Source of the DNA: Bradyrhizobium roseum
GTDB lineage: Bacteria > Pseudomonadota > Alphaproteobacteria > Rhizobiales > Xanthobacteraceae
DNA: 64,000 bases
Reading direction: 5' to 3'
NCBI RefSeq assembly: GCF_030413175.1
Contig: NZ_CP129212.1
Span: 2,852,001-2,916,000, forward strand
The notes under the pieces: generated by a model
What the model saw: only the letters and a program-made list of their open reading frames with translations
What the model was told of the DNA's origin: nothing
Databases searched by the model: none
Made by a program: the position numbers and the translations under genes
Shown: one piece after another, positions 39,812 to 49,557 of the stretch
Layout of the letters: each line of letters starts with the position of its first letter
Numbering within the stretch: position 1 is the stretch's first letter

Positions 39812-40447
39812 TCAGTACAGCCGCGTCCGGTAAGCTTCCTCCATGGTCTTTTCGGCGTCGTCTACCGACACCGCCGCGGTCTGCTCGGAGATGATGCGGC
39901 CCAGCGTCGGAAAGCTGTGGCGCTCGACCTGCGCCGCGGGATTCCAAAGTTTCGAGCGCATCAACGCCTTGCCGCAATGGAAATAGCATTCGTCGACGGT
40001 CACCTTGAGGCCGATGACCGGGGTGACGTTCTGCACCGCGAGCGGCGTCAGCAGCGCCGGATCCTGGGTGATCTCGGCCCGGCCGTTGATACGCAGCGTC
40101 TCGTTGATACCCGGCACCAGAAAGATCAGACCAACGCCGGGTGAGGCCAGGATGTTGCCGAACGTATCGACCCGGTTGTTGCCGCGCCGGTCCGGAATCA
40201 ACAGCGTCTTCTCGTCGAGCACGGCGACGAAGCCCGGCCCGTCACCGCGCGGGCTCGCATCGGCATTGCCCTTGCCGTCGCTCGACGCGAGCACCAGGAA
40301 CGGGGAGAGGGCGATGAAGTCGCGACAGAACTTGTCGAGATGGTGCAGCACCTTCTTTTCGGCGAGCGGGTTGATCTGTCCGAAATGCGCACGCAGATCG
40401 TTCGGCGTCTGCACCAGGGGCTTTCCGCCCGCACCGCTGCCTTCCAT
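39812..40447 (-). CDS. Pyridoxamine 5'-phosphate oxidase-family FMN protein (MSMEG_1061-like)
   Basis: This 211-residue split-barrel flavoprotein of the PPOX superfamily shows FLVLASSDGKGNADASPRGD near residues 50-70, LLIPDRRGNNRVDTFGNILA and GLIFLVPGINETLRINGRAE, the core FMN/F420-binding strands. This subgroup is usually annotated as an FMN-dependent oxidoreductase of unknown substrate. It lies 18 nt downstream of the M20 deacylase on the minus strand and may be co-transcribed with it. Probably a redox enzyme, not vitamin B6 synthesis. Confidence 0.82.
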   Translation of the reverse strand: MEGSGAGGKPLVQTPNDLRAHFGQINPLAEKKVLHHLDKFCRDFIALSPFLVLASSDGKGNADASPRGDGPGFVAVLDEKTLLIPDRRGNNRVDTFGNILASPGVGLIFLVPGINETLRINGRAEITQDPALLTPLAVQNVTPVIGLKVTVDECYFHCGKALMRSKLWNPAAQVERHSFPTLGRIISEQTAAVSVDDAEKTMEEAYRTRLY

Positions 40448-40465
40448 CGCAAGCCTCCCTTGTCG

Positions 40466-41776
40466 TTATTGTGATTGCGTTTCCTCGACCCCGCACCAGC
40501 CGGCGATGAACAGCGCCAGCGTCTTGGTGACCTTCTTGACGGATTCGATATCGACGCGCTCATTGAAGCCGTGGGCGCCTTCCATTGTCGCACCGAAGCA
40601 GAACGCCGGCACGTCGTAATCGAGCCCGTAGAACCGCGTGTCGGTGAGGCCGGTGAAACTCGCTTCCTCGAGTTGGCTTCCGAAAATCTGCTCATACGCC
40701 GCCGCGAGCACCGCCTCGCTGTCCTGCGCGCCGGTCACCTCATAGCCCGGCGACAGGAAGCCGGACCACACGACTTCTGGCGGGTTGTCGGCGAGGAACG
40801 GATGGGTTTTGGCGGCCTTCTCGACGCAGGCTGTGATCTCGGCCTGGCAGTCGGGGATCTTCCAGCCCGGCAAAATGCCGATACGGCAATCGACGTCGCA
40901 CCAGGCTGGAACGCTGGAAGCCCAATCGCCGCCCTTGATGATGCCGGGGTTGAAATTGAGGGGATGGTTGAGCTTGCCGAAATAGCGATGCGATTTGGCG
41001 CGCTCGTTCCACTCGGCCTCCAGCCCTTCGATCGCCTGGACCAGATGATAGGCCGCCTTGATCGCATTTGAGCCGGTGCCGGCGCGCGCGACGTGAACCG
41101 GCACGCCCTTCACCTTGAGGCGGAACCAGATCACGCCGACCTGGGCGCGCATTAGCTTGCCGTCGGTCGGCTCCGGGATCAGGCAGGCATCGGCGCGATA
41201 GCCGCGCTGCAGCGTGGAGAGCGCGCCGACCCCGGTGCTTTCCTCCTCGATCACCGACTGCAGGTGGATACGGCCCTTCGGCTTCAGTCCCGCGGCCTTC
41301 AGCGCATCGAGTGCATAAAGTGCGGCGATGGTGCCGGACTTCATGTCGCCGGCGCCGCGGCCATAGAGCCAGCCATCCTCGACGGTGGGCTTGAACGGCG
41401 GATATTTCCACATGTCGAGCGGGCCGGCGGGCACGACGTCGCAATGGCCCTGCAGGATCAGCGAGCGCCCGGTTTCCTCGGCGGGCCGATAGGTGCCGAC
41501 CACGGTGCGGGCGCGCGTAAAATCGGTCTCGACCGGGCCGTAGCCCGGCAGGTCCTTGAGGTCGTCCTGGTTGATGATCCAGTCGTCGACCTCGTAGCCG
41601 CGCTCGCGCAGCAGCCGCGCCATCATGTCCTGGCACGGCGCTTCCTGGCTGCGCGTGCTGGGGATTGCCGAGAAGGCGATCGTGGTCGCCAGCTGCGCTT
41701 CGAAGGCGGCATCGACCGCGGCTTCGATGCGCTCGCGGGCGCCGGCGGGAAGGGGCATGATGTTGCTTTGCGGCAC
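40466..41776 (-). CDS. M20-family deacylase/peptidase (ArgE/DapE type)
   Basis: This 436-residue zinc metallohydrolase has the metal and catalytic set: H111-x-D113 (LQGHCDVVPAG), D144 (GRGAGDMKSG), the catalytic and metal glutamates near E177-E179 (VIEEESTGVG), and a late H (GAHGFNERV). A dimerisation lid lies between. It removes an acyl group from an amino-acid or related amide. It is immediately upstream, in transcript order, of the PPOX gene and downstream of the dipeptide-type ABC operon, which could import its substrate. Confidence 0.88.
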   Translation of the reverse strand: MPQSNIMPLPAGARERIEAAVDAAFEAQLATTIAFSAIPSTRSQEAPCQDMMARLLRERGYEVDDWIINQDDLKDLPGYGPVETDFTRARTVVGTYRPAEETGRSLILQGHCDVVPAGPLDMWKYPPFKPTVEDGWLYGRGAGDMKSGTIAALYALDALKAAGLKPKGRIHLQSVIEEESTGVGALSTLQRGYRADACLIPEPTDGKLMRAQVGVIWFRLKVKGVPVHVARAGTGSNAIKAAYHLVQAIEGLEAEWNERAKSHRYFGKLNHPLNFNPGIIKGGDWASSVPAWCDVDCRIGILPGWKIPDCQAEITACVEKAAKTHPFLADNPPEVVWSGFLSPGYEVTGAQDSEAVLAAAYEQIFGSQLEEASFTGLTDTRFYGLDYDVPAFCFGATMEGAHGFNERVDIESVKKVTKTLALFIAGWCGVEETQSQ

Positions 41777-41850
41777 GGATCAATCCTTGCGGGGTTTTCT
41801 AACGGAAGTGCGACCGGCGGAGCGCGCCAAGCTTATGCGGAGCGTCCGCG

Positions 41851-43521
41851 TCATGCCAGCGCCTCGTGTTTCTGCGCAAAGCCCGGCTGATCGAAGAAAC
41901 GCCGCCCCGGGATCGCGTCAAGCAGGTCGCGCGTATAGGCCTCACGCGGGTTGGTAAACACGGCCGAGGTCGGGCCTTCTTCGACGATGCGGCCATGCTG
42001 CAGCACGATCACGCGGTCGGCGATTTCGGCGGCGATGCGCAGGTCGTGCGTGATGAAGATCATCGCCAGCCGCATCTCGCGCCGCAGCTCGGCGAGCAGT
42101 GCCAGCACCTGCGCCTGGACCGACACGTCGAGCGCTGATACCGCCTCGTCGGCGATCAGCACTTTCGGCCGCAGCGCGAGCGCGCGGGCAATACAGATGC
42201 GCTGGCGCTGGCCGCCGGAGAATTCGTGCGGATAGCGATCCGCGGCCGAAGGTGTCAGCCCGACACGGGCCAGCAATTGCCGCGCCTGCGCCATCGCCTC
42301 CGTGCGCGGGGTGCCGTAGGCCATCGGGCCACGCGCCACGGCATCGCCGACTTTCTGGCGCGGATCGAGGCTGGAAAACGGGTCCTGAAAGATGATCTGC
42401 AGCCCGCGACGCGCCAGCCGCAGCGCCTCGCCGTGCAACTGCCGCAGGTCCTCGTTGCCGAGCCGGATCGCGCCGGAATCCGGCTCCGTCAGCCGCATCA
42501 CCATGCGGCCCAGCGTCGATTTGCCGGAACCGGATTCGCCGACAACAGCCAGCGTTTCGCCCTCGTGCAGCGTCAGCGAGATGCCGTCGGCGGCGACCAC
42601 TTCGCGCGGCGGCTGAAACCAGCCGCGCTTGACGCGAAAGGTCTTGCGCAGGTCCACGATGTCGAGCAGCGGCGCGGTCTGCGCGGCGGTCTCCCGATGT
42701 TTTACCCGCGCTTTAGGTACCGCATCGATCAGTTCGCGCGTATAGGCCTCGCGCGGGTGGCGCAGCACTTCCTCGACGGTGCCGTGCTCGACCACCTTGC
42801 CGTGGCGCAGCACGACGACGCGATCGGCGACGTCGGCCACGACGCCGAAATCATGGGTGATCAGCAGCACGCCCATGCCGCGGTCGCGCCGGAGATCGTC
42901 GATCAGACGCAGGATCTGGCGCTGGGTGGTGACGTCGAGCGCCGTCGTCGGCTCGTCCGCAATCAGCAGCGCGGGCTGGTTCGACATTGCCATCGCAATC
43001 ATGACGCGCTGGCGCTGGCCGCCGGAGAGTTCGAACGGATAGCTGTTGGCGAGCTGCGGCGGGTTCGGCAGTCCAACCTGGGTCAGGAGCTCCAGCACCC
43101 GGGCCTTGATCTCGGCGGTGGACGGTGCCGGGCTCTGATGCGTGAGGATTGTCTCCTCGATCTGTTCGCCGACGCGCTTCAATGGATTGAGCGACGACAG
43201 CGGTTCCTGAAATATCATGGCAGCCTCGCCACCGCGCAGCCGGCGCAGCGCGCGGCGGTCGAGCTTGGCCGTATCATGCCCTGCAACCTTCACGGCGCCG
43301 GATACGATGTCGACGCCCTTCGGCAACAGCGAGAGGATCGCATGGGCGATCATCGATTTGCCCGAGCCGGATTCGCCGACCAGGCAGACGACTTCGTTGC
43401 GCTGGATCGCGAACGAGACCTGCTCGACCGCGAACGGCCGGTCGCCGCCCTCGGGCAGCGCGATGGAGAGATTTTCGACGGAGAGCACGGATGGGGAGGG
43501 CTGCATGCCTTTGTCCGTCAT
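41851..43521 (-). CDS. Fused double ABC ATPase (DppD-DppF type), second system
   Basis: A 556-residue ATPase with two nucleotide-binding domains: Walker A GESGSGKS at residues 49-56 and again near 328; signatures LSGGQRQRVMIAMA and FSGGQRQRICIARA; Walker B LLIADEPTTALD and VLIADEAVSALD. The second Walker B has DEA where DEP is usual. It is the same fusion type as the protein at 5097-6764 but clearly a separate lineage. Its start overlaps the stop of the DppC-type gene by 4 nt, and it is the last gene of its operon. Confidence 0.93.
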   Translation of the reverse strand: MTDKGMQPSPSVLSVENLSIALPEGGDRPFAVEQVSFAIQRNEVVCLVGESGSGKSMIAHAILSLLPKGVDIVSGAVKVAGHDTAKLDRRALRRLRGGEAAMIFQEPLSSLNPLKRVGEQIEETILTHQSPAPSTAEIKARVLELLTQVGLPNPPQLANSYPFELSGGQRQRVMIAMAMSNQPALLIADEPTTALDVTTQRQILRLIDDLRRDRGMGVLLITHDFGVVADVADRVVVLRHGKVVEHGTVEEVLRHPREAYTRELIDAVPKARVKHRETAAQTAPLLDIVDLRKTFRVKRGWFQPPREVVAADGISLTLHEGETLAVVGESGSGKSTLGRMVMRLTEPDSGAIRLGNEDLRQLHGEALRLARRGLQIIFQDPFSSLDPRQKVGDAVARGPMAYGTPRTEAMAQARQLLARVGLTPSAADRYPHEFSGGQRQRICIARALALRPKVLIADEAVSALDVSVQAQVLALLAELRREMRLAMIFITHDLRIAAEIADRVIVLQHGRIVEEGPTSAVFTNPREAYTRDLLDAIPGRRFFDQPGFAQKHEALA

Positions 43522-44351
43522 GCCCGCCGCCTTGAGATTCGCGGGTTGAGCACGTCAGACAGTCCTTCACCGAACAAGTTGATCGCAAGCACGGTGAACA
43601 GGATCGCGAGGCCGGGAAAGACGCTCATCCACCAGGCCTGCCGTATCACGGTGCGCCCGGCGCCGATCATGAAACCCCAGGACATCAGGTTGGGATCGCC
43701 AAGTCCCATGAAGGAGAGGGCGCTTTCCAGCAGGATCGCCGTCGCCACCGTCAGCGATACCACGACCAGAATCGGCGAGATCGCGTTCGGCAGGATGTGA
43801 CCGAGCACGATGCGGGCCGTGCTCTCACCCTGGCACAAGGCGGCCTCGACGAACTCGCGCCCGCGCAGTTTCAGGAATTCGGCGCGCGTCAGCCGTGCCA
43901 GCGGCGGCCAGCTCACTGCGCCGATGGTGAGGATGATGGTGAGCAGCGAAGGGCTGAAGGTCGCAACCAGCAGGATCGCCAGGATGAAGGCGGGAACGGT
44001 CTGGAACATCTCCGTCACCCGCATCAGCACCAGATCGACCTTGCCGCCGAAATAGCCGGAGATAGCGCCGATCACGACGCCGATCGTCATGGCGGCCAGT
44101 GCGGACGCAACGCCGATCAGCAGCGAGACGCGCGCGCCGTGGGCCACGCCCGCCGCGACGTCGCGGCCGAGCGTATCGCCGCCGAGCCACATGCCGTCCT
44201 CGCCGGGCGGCGCAAAGGGCGTGCCGCTCATTTCCCACGGCGAGACCGGGAAGACCCAGGGCGCCGTGATCGCAACGACCAGCACGATGATCAACAGGAC
44301 GAGTCCCGCCATTCCGCTCGGGTGCCGCAAGAAGGCTCTGAGGGCGTCCAT
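43518..44351 (-). CDS. ABC permease, DppC type, second system
   Basis: This 277-residue permease carries FAPPGEDGMWLGGDTLGRDV, the DppC family's start motif, and the coupling loop EAALCQGESTARIVLGHILP. It has about six membrane segments. Its ATG abuts the stop of the DppB-type gene. Pairs with that permease and with the fused ATPase. Confidence 0.92.
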   Translation of the reverse strand: MDALRAFLRHPSGMAGLVLLIIVLVVAITAPWVFPVSPWEMSGTPFAPPGEDGMWLGGDTLGRDVAAGVAHGARVSLLIGVASALAAMTIGVVIGAISGYFGGKVDLVLMRVTEMFQTVPAFILAILLVATFSPSLLTIILTIGAVSWPPLARLTRAEFLKLRGREFVEAALCQGESTARIVLGHILPNAISPILVVVSLTVATAILLESALSFMGLGDPNLMSWGFMIGAGRTVIRQAWWMSVFPGLAILFTVLAINLFGEGLSDVLNPRISRRRA

Positions 44352-45352
44352 CAGGCGGCTTCCGTCGTCATGCGGGGATCGATCAGGCGGTAGATCAGGT
44401 CGGTCACGAGGTTGAGCGCGATGACAATGATCGACAAGATCAGGAAGATGCCGAGCAGCACCGGATAGTCGCGCTGCAGCACGGCCTCGAAGGTGAGCCG
44501 GCCGAGGCCCGGCCAGGCGAACACGGTCTCGATCACCACCGCGCCGCCGACGAGCGCGCCCGCCTGCATGCCGGCCACCGTCACCACCGGCACCAGCGCG
44601 TTGCGCAGCATGTGGCCGACGACGATCCGAGCCGGGGCGAGCCCCTTGGCCCGCGCCGTCTTGATGAAATCCTGGTGCGATACCTCGATGATCGAGGAGC
44701 GCATCAGGCGGGCGTAGATCGCGAGATAGATCGCGGCAAGCGACATGACCGGCATGATCATGTGTTTGGCGATATCGAGTACGCGCTCGATCGACGTCAT
44801 CTTCGCGTTGATCGTCTCGTATCCGAATGGCGGCAACCAGCCGAGCGTCACCGAGAAGACGAGCACGAGCATCAGCCCCAGCCAGAAGACCGGCGTGGCG
44901 TAGAGCAGCAGCGATAGCACGGTGAACAGCGTGTCGACGATGCTGCCGGCTGCCAGCCCCGCCAGCGCGCCGAGCGTCGTGCCGATCAGCAGCGCGAGGC
45001 AGAACGCGGTGAGCGTGAGCAGCAGCGTCGCCGGCAGCCGCTCCAGGATGAGGTCGAGGACCGGCCGGCGCTGGCGATAGGAATAGCCGAGGTCCAGCGT
45101 AAGCACGCGCCCGAGATGGCTGGCGAGTTGCACCAGATACGGCTTATCGAGCCCGTATTCCTTGCGCAGATCGTCGAGGATCTTCGGGTCAGCGCCGCCC
45201 GACTGCCCGGCCATCACCATGGCCGGATCGCCCGGTGCTGCGCGGACCAGCACGAAGTTGAAGGTGGCGATGACAAGGATCACGGCGACGAGCCGCGCCA
45301 CCCACGTGACGATCAAGAGCGCGATCCGCGCGGCGCTCCTGGTCCCCGTCAC
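44351..45352 (-). CDS. ABC permease, DppB type, second system
   Basis: This 333-residue permease carries FNFVLVRAAPGDPAMVMAGQ in its first helix and FIKTARAKGLAPARIVVGHM as coupling loop. A GTG at 45352 overlaps the binding-protein stop by 4 nt (GTGA). Normal length for DppB/OppB. Confidence 0.92.
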   Translation of the reverse strand: MTGTRSAARIALLIVTWVARLVAVILVIATFNFVLVRAAPGDPAMVMAGQSGGADPKILDDLRKEYGLDKPYLVQLASHLGRVLTLDLGYSYRQRRPVLDLILERLPATLLLTLTAFCLALLIGTTLGALAGLAAGSIVDTLFTVLSLLLYATPVFWLGLMLVLVFSVTLGWLPPFGYETINAKMTSIERVLDIAKHMIMPVMSLAAIYLAIYARLMRSSIIEVSHQDFIKTARAKGLAPARIVVGHMLRNALVPVVTVAGMQAGALVGGAVVIETVFAWPGLGRLTFEAVLQRDYPVLLGIFLILSIIVIALNLVTDLIYRLIDPRMTTEAA

Positions 45353-46926
45353 GATTTGTAGACCGCGCCGAAGGTCTCGTGTGAGCCGATCCCCGTTGTC
45401 ACGATGTTCTTGAACGCCTTGTCGTAGATGATCGGGTATTCGAGCTCCAGCGTCCAGGCGACCGGCACGTCCTCGACGAGGATCTGCTGGACCTTGGAAT
45501 AGAGTTCCTGCCGCTTGGCCTCGTCGAGCGCGACGGCGGCTTCTTCGAACAGCTTGTCGACCTCGGGGTTGGAATAGCCCTGGGTGTTCGAGAACAGAAT
45601 GCCCTTCTTGATGTTCGACGAGATATAGGTTCGGGCGACGCCGAGCGCGGGATCGCCGAGCTGATAGAGCAGGTTCTGGGTCATCTCGTAGTCCCAGTTG
45701 CCGACCTTCTCGGCCCAGCCGGCCATGTCGGTGCCGACCAGAACCAGATCAATGCCGGCCTTGGAAAAACTCTGGCGGAAGAATTCGCCGGCGCGCTGAT
45801 AGACCTCGCCATAGGGTGGTACCAGGTACTTGATCTCGGCCCGCTTGCCGTTGGCGCCGGGCTTCAGGCCCATCTCGTCGAGCAGCTTGGTGGCCTTTTC
45901 AACCGAAAATTCGTAGCGCTTGACCTTGCCGTCATAGAAACGGGTCTTCGACGAGATCGGACCGGTAGCGATCTTGGCGTTGCCGAAATAGATCCGCTTG
46001 TTCATCGCTTCGCGGTCGATCAGGTGCATGATCGCCTGCCGGAAGCGCTTGTCATTCATGGGAGCTATGCGGTTGTTCATCTCGAGCCACTGATGCGGCG
46101 CGAAATACTCATAACCCTTGGTGGTGAATTCGAGATTCTTCTGTGACTTGAAGCGCTGGACATCGAAGAACTCGATGTCGGACCATTGCACGAGTTGCAC
46201 GGTACCGTTCTCGAGCGCCAGCGCGCGCGAGGCGCCGTCCGGGATGATACGGTAGACGATCTCGTCGAGATAGGGCTCGTCCTTGCGGTAGTAGCCGTCG
46301 TGACGGACGAGATGCACATGCGAGCCGCGCACCCATTCCTTCAGCTTGAACGGGCCGGTGCCGATCGCCTTGTCGTTCATCGGGTTCTTGCGGAATTCCG
46401 TGCCCTCGTAGATGTGCTTGGGCACGATCGGCGCCGAGGTGCAGTCGAAGCAGCCGAGGAACGGCGCAAAAGGCTGCTTCAGCTTGAAGACGACCGTCAG
46501 CGGGTCGGGCGCCTCGGCCGATGCGACGCGGGCAAAGTTCTGCCGCGCGCGCGGATGGGTTTCCGTCAGCACCTTCATGCAGCTGAACACCACGTCCTCC
46601 GACGTCATCGGCTTGCCATCGTGGAAGGTGATCCCCGGGAACAGCTTGAACGTATAGGTCAGGCCGTCGGGCGAAATTTCCCAGGATTGCGCCAGGCCCG
46701 GCATCGGCTTCAGGTCGGCGCCGTATTTCAAAAGGCTCTCGTAGATCTTGCCACCGAGCGTCAGCGTCGGCTGCTGCTGGTTGAACGCCGTGACGAGGAT
46801 CGGCGGTTCGGGCTGGATGATGGTGTTGAGCGTGCCGCCCCTGGTCTGACCGGCCGCCCTGGTGATGCCGAGCGGGATGGCCGCACCCGCAGCCAGCATC
46901 GCAGCAGTGAATTCGCGCCTGTTCAT
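45349..46926 (-). CDS. ABC substrate-binding protein, family 5, Tat-like signal
   Basis: This 525-residue SBP family 5 receptor has the N terminus MNRREFTAAMLAAGAAIPLG, a twin-arginine-type signal, followed by GGTLNTIIQPEPPILVTAFN. Later family motifs are YTFKLFPGITFHDGKPMTSE, GTGPFKLKEWVRGSHVHLVR and QAIMHLIDREAMNK. The ATG at 46926 is preferred; the much longer open frame to 47757 is read through the AraC gene region. First gene of the second dipeptide-type operon and divergent from an AraC regulator. The ligand is not known. Confidence 0.92.
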   Translation of the reverse strand: MNRREFTAAMLAAGAAIPLGITRAAGQTRGGTLNTIIQPEPPILVTAFNQQQPTLTLGGKIYESLLKYGADLKPMPGLAQSWEISPDGLTYTFKLFPGITFHDGKPMTSEDVVFSCMKVLTETHPRARQNFARVASAEAPDPLTVVFKLKQPFAPFLGCFDCTSAPIVPKHIYEGTEFRKNPMNDKAIGTGPFKLKEWVRGSHVHLVRHDGYYRKDEPYLDEIVYRIIPDGASRALALENGTVQLVQWSDIEFFDVQRFKSQKNLEFTTKGYEYFAPHQWLEMNNRIAPMNDKRFRQAIMHLIDREAMNKRIYFGNAKIATGPISSKTRFYDGKVKRYEFSVEKATKLLDEMGLKPGANGKRAEIKYLVPPYGEVYQRAGEFFRQSFSKAGIDLVLVGTDMAGWAEKVGNWDYEMTQNLLYQLGDPALGVARTYISSNIKKGILFSNTQGYSNPEVDKLFEEAAVALDEAKRQELYSKVQQILVEDVPVAWTLELEYPIIYDKAFKNIVTTGIGSHETFGAVYKS

Positions 46927-47079
46927 GGACCAACCCCTTCGGTTTCGGATGGCGTATCGTGACCGAGGCGCGGGTTCCGTGCTACAGGGAAGGGGACAGC
47001 GATCATCGCGATCGGGCCAAGTGGCCCGGAAGATGCATAAGGCCATGAGAAGAACAGGCACCTCCGATCCAGAGTTCAG

Positions 47080-47955
47080 ATGAATATCAACGTAAGAGTA
47101 CCTGCGACGCCAGCCGCCGACGCCAGTTTCGAACGCCTTTGCCATAAGCGGTGCGGGCCGCAGGCCGCGGCCACCTATGCCGGACATTTGCAGACCCAGA
47201 AGCGGCCCGTCGTGGCGATGGCGGCGACTTACCCGTCCGAGAGCATGAGCACGCGGCATGCGCACCGGCGCGGCCAGTTCATCCTGCAGACCACCGGTGT
47301 CACCTCGATGATGACCGAGCGCGGCAATTTCGTCATTCCGCCGGGCCATGGCCTGTGGATTCCCGCAGGCGTTGTGCATCAGTCGCGCGCCTGGGGCGAC
47401 GCTGATGTCCAGACCATCTATGTTGAGCCGGACCGGGTGCCGAGCTACCCGGCGACCTGCCGGCTGATCCGCACGTCGTCGCTGCTTGACGCATTGATGG
47501 ACGAGACGGTCCGGATGCCGGTAGATTACGACGAGGGGGGGCGCGACGGACGGTTGGTCGATCTCCTGCTCGGCGAGATCGCCCGCATGCCCGAGATATT
47601 GCTGCACGTGCCGATCCCGCAGGATCCAAGGCTCGCCAGGATTTGCGAGGCCGTCATCGCCGACACCAGTGCAGACCTTACGCTCGACGATTGGGCCGAC
47701 CGCAGCGGCATCAGCCGGCGCACGTTGACGCGGATGTTCCGCCGCGAAACCGGCCAAAGCTTTTCGGCCTGGCGCCAGCGCGTCCGGTTGCTGGAAGCGC
47801 TCGCCCGCCTCGGTGCAGGCGAGTCCGTCACCAACGTTGCGCTCGATGTCGGCTATGAGAGCCCGAGCGCCTTCACGGCGATGTTCCGCCGCGAACTTGG
47901 CGCCGCGCCACGCCGCTATCTGCGCTGGACCGAGACCGAGGTCGTGCTGCGATAA
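47080..47955 (+). CDS. AraC-family transcriptional regulator with cupin sensor
   Basis: This 291-residue regulator has an N-terminal cupin-type half (about 50-130: STRHAHRRGQFILQTTGV, then FVIPPGHGLWIPAGVVHQSR) and a C-terminal double helix-turn-helix (about 195-285: DWADRSGISRRTLTRMFRRE, and VALDVGYESPSAFTAMFRRE). It is divergent from the second dipeptide-type ABC operon, so it most likely controls that operon. The 153-bp gap between them would hold both promoters. Confidence 0.9.
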   Translation: MNINVRVPATPAADASFERLCHKRCGPQAAATYAGHLQTQKRPVVAMAATYPSESMSTRHAHRRGQFILQTTGVTSMMTERGNFVIPPGHGLWIPAGVVHQSRAWGDADVQTIYVEPDRVPSYPATCRLIRTSSLLDALMDETVRMPVDYDEGGRDGRLVDLLLGEIARMPEILLHVPIPQDPRLARICEAVIADTSADLTLDDWADRSGISRRTLTRMFRRETGQSFSAWRQRVRLLEALARLGAGESVTNVALDVGYESPSAFTAMFRRELGAAPRRYLRWTETEVVLR

Positions 47956-48317
47956 CCGTCAGACCGGCAGTTGAGCGAGTATCCGCGCAATTTCAACCGA
48001 TGCGTAGACTAGGCCATCGATGCAATGCGGCTCGCGGCATTTGCGGGCGCCTGGTTGTGGCGTAATTGTTGCGATGTCAGGGCGGGCACAACGAGAGATA
48101 TCGCTTGCCGGGCAGAGACTCGCTCAGGCGCTGAATTGCGCATGGTAATGATGCAATTGCGGCGCTCGCTGCATGGCGCAATTCATAATCTCGCCCGATT
48201 GGCGCACCAGTTGTTCTGCGACAAAACCGTGTTTGGCGGCGAAAGTGGCCGACTCGGGAAGACCGCAGTCTCTGACCGTTCGACTGTCATGGATCGGCTG
48301 TTTGTCAGGGGAAAGTC
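47956..48317. other. Gene-free gap with distant inverted repeat
   Basis: No convincing gene. A perfect 10-bp inverted repeat TGAATTGCGC (48132-48141) and GCGCAATTCA (48176-48185), 34 nt apart, lies about 130 bp upstream of the sigma-factor gene and may be a regulatory site. Confidence 0.4.
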
Positions 48318-49532
48318 ATGTGGTCGCGCAGCCTGCTGGTCCTGAATCCATTGATTCCGAAAAAGGCCAAGCCGCGCGACAGCGACGCTGATGGCGATGC
48401 GGCCGCCGAAAAGCCGGTCGCGTCGGAAACGCAGACGGCGCCGCTGCCCGGTGCTAACTTCGAACGCACGCTCGTCAATGCCGTTCTCTCCGGCGAGGCG
48501 GGGGCGGCCAACCGATTTCTCGAACACGTCTCGACGGCCCTGTGGTCGATCGTCGTCAAACTGGTCGGCGATGGTGCGGATGGGGAAGCCGCGTTCCTTC
48601 ACATCGTCGCTTCGCTGAAGGCTGAAGATTACGCGCGGCTGCGCGGCTTCGACGGCCGCTCCCGGCTTACGACGTATTTGTCGCTCGTCGTTCGCGATGT
48701 TCTCGCCGACCAACTGGCGGGACAATTCAGCAGGGCTCCGCATGAGGCATGGCAGCGATTTTCACGTTACTTCGAGACCGACATTCGAAGCCGCATTGGC
48801 AGGCAATGGCCGAGCAAACTCGGCAGGGCCAGTCGGGAGGACGCCTATCAAGAGGTATGCCTCAAGCTGATCGAGGATGATTTTCGCCGCATTCGCGCCT
48901 ACGGAGGCCGCGGCAGCTTCACCGGCTATATCCTGACCGTGGTCGATCGTATCCTAATCGATCTCGTGCGCCGGGAACTGCCGCGACGGCGCCTGCCGGC
49001 GTTGGTCGCGAGGTCGGCGCCGCTCGACCAGGCGATCTATGCAGCCGTGGTGTGGGAGGGATGTCCGCAGGACGCCGTTCGCCTTGCCGAAGCCTTGCGC
49101 GGCAGGCTGGAACAACATCCCACGATCGCTGAGATCGCCGGATCGGTCGCGCGACTTGCAAATATGGTGAGGCTGGAACGCGCGCCCCCCGCCACCGAGG
49201 CCATCTCGCTGGATATGCTGCTTGGGGAAGGCGGCGCCCTTTCAATTTCAGAGTCGTCGCCGACGCCTGAGGACTATTTGCTCCTCTTCGAGGAAGAACA
49301 GCGTCGCTCGGCGTTCGTCGCTGCCGTCAACGCGGCGGCGGAGAAGCTCCCGACCGACGAACGATTATACCTTCAGATCCTGTTTTCGGCGAATGAGCCA
49401 TTGCCGGCACGCGGCGTTGCCAAGCTGATGGGCTGTCCGGTCGAGGAAGTCTATCGTTTGAAGCAGCGTAGCCAAAAGTGGTTGAAAGAAATTACGCTAC
49501 AAACGCAAAAAAACTCCGATATGTCCGTCTAG
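48318..49532 (+). CDS. Atypical sigma-70-family factor with two region-2-like segments
   Basis: A 404-residue protein. Residues about 50-135 (AANRFLEHVSTALWSIVVKL ... LRGFDGRSRLTTYLSLVVRD) and about 145-230 (YFETDIRSRIGRQWP ... AYQEVCLKLIEDDFRR ... GSFTGYILTVVDRILIDLVR) both follow the sigma region 2 plan, ending in a T/S-Y-hydrophobic-D pattern. The C-terminal part (about 325-400: LPTDERLYLQILFSANEPLP, then GVAKLMGCPVEEVYRLKQRS) is a region 4-like helix-turn-helix. A normal ECF factor is about 180-200 residues, so this is double length. A putative membrane anti-sigma gene follows 25 nt later. Confidence 0.7.
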   Translation: MWSRSLLVLNPLIPKKAKPRDSDADGDAAAEKPVASETQTAPLPGANFERTLVNAVLSGEAGAANRFLEHVSTALWSIVVKLVGDGADGEAAFLHIVASLKAEDYARLRGFDGRSRLTTYLSLVVRDVLADQLAGQFSRAPHEAWQRFSRYFETDIRSRIGRQWPSKLGRASREDAYQEVCLKLIEDDFRRIRAYGGRGSFTGYILTVVDRILIDLVRRELPRRRLPALVARSAPLDQAIYAAVVWEGCPQDAVRLAEALRGRLEQHPTIAEIAGSVARLANMVRLERAPPATEAISLDMLLGEGGALSISESSPTPEDYLLLFEEEQRRSAFVAAVNAAAEKLPTDERLYLQILFSANEPLPARGVAKLMGCPVEEVYRLKQRSQKWLKEITLQTQKNSDMSV

Positions 49533-49557
49533 ACATGGGTACTGGGACCCTCACCCG

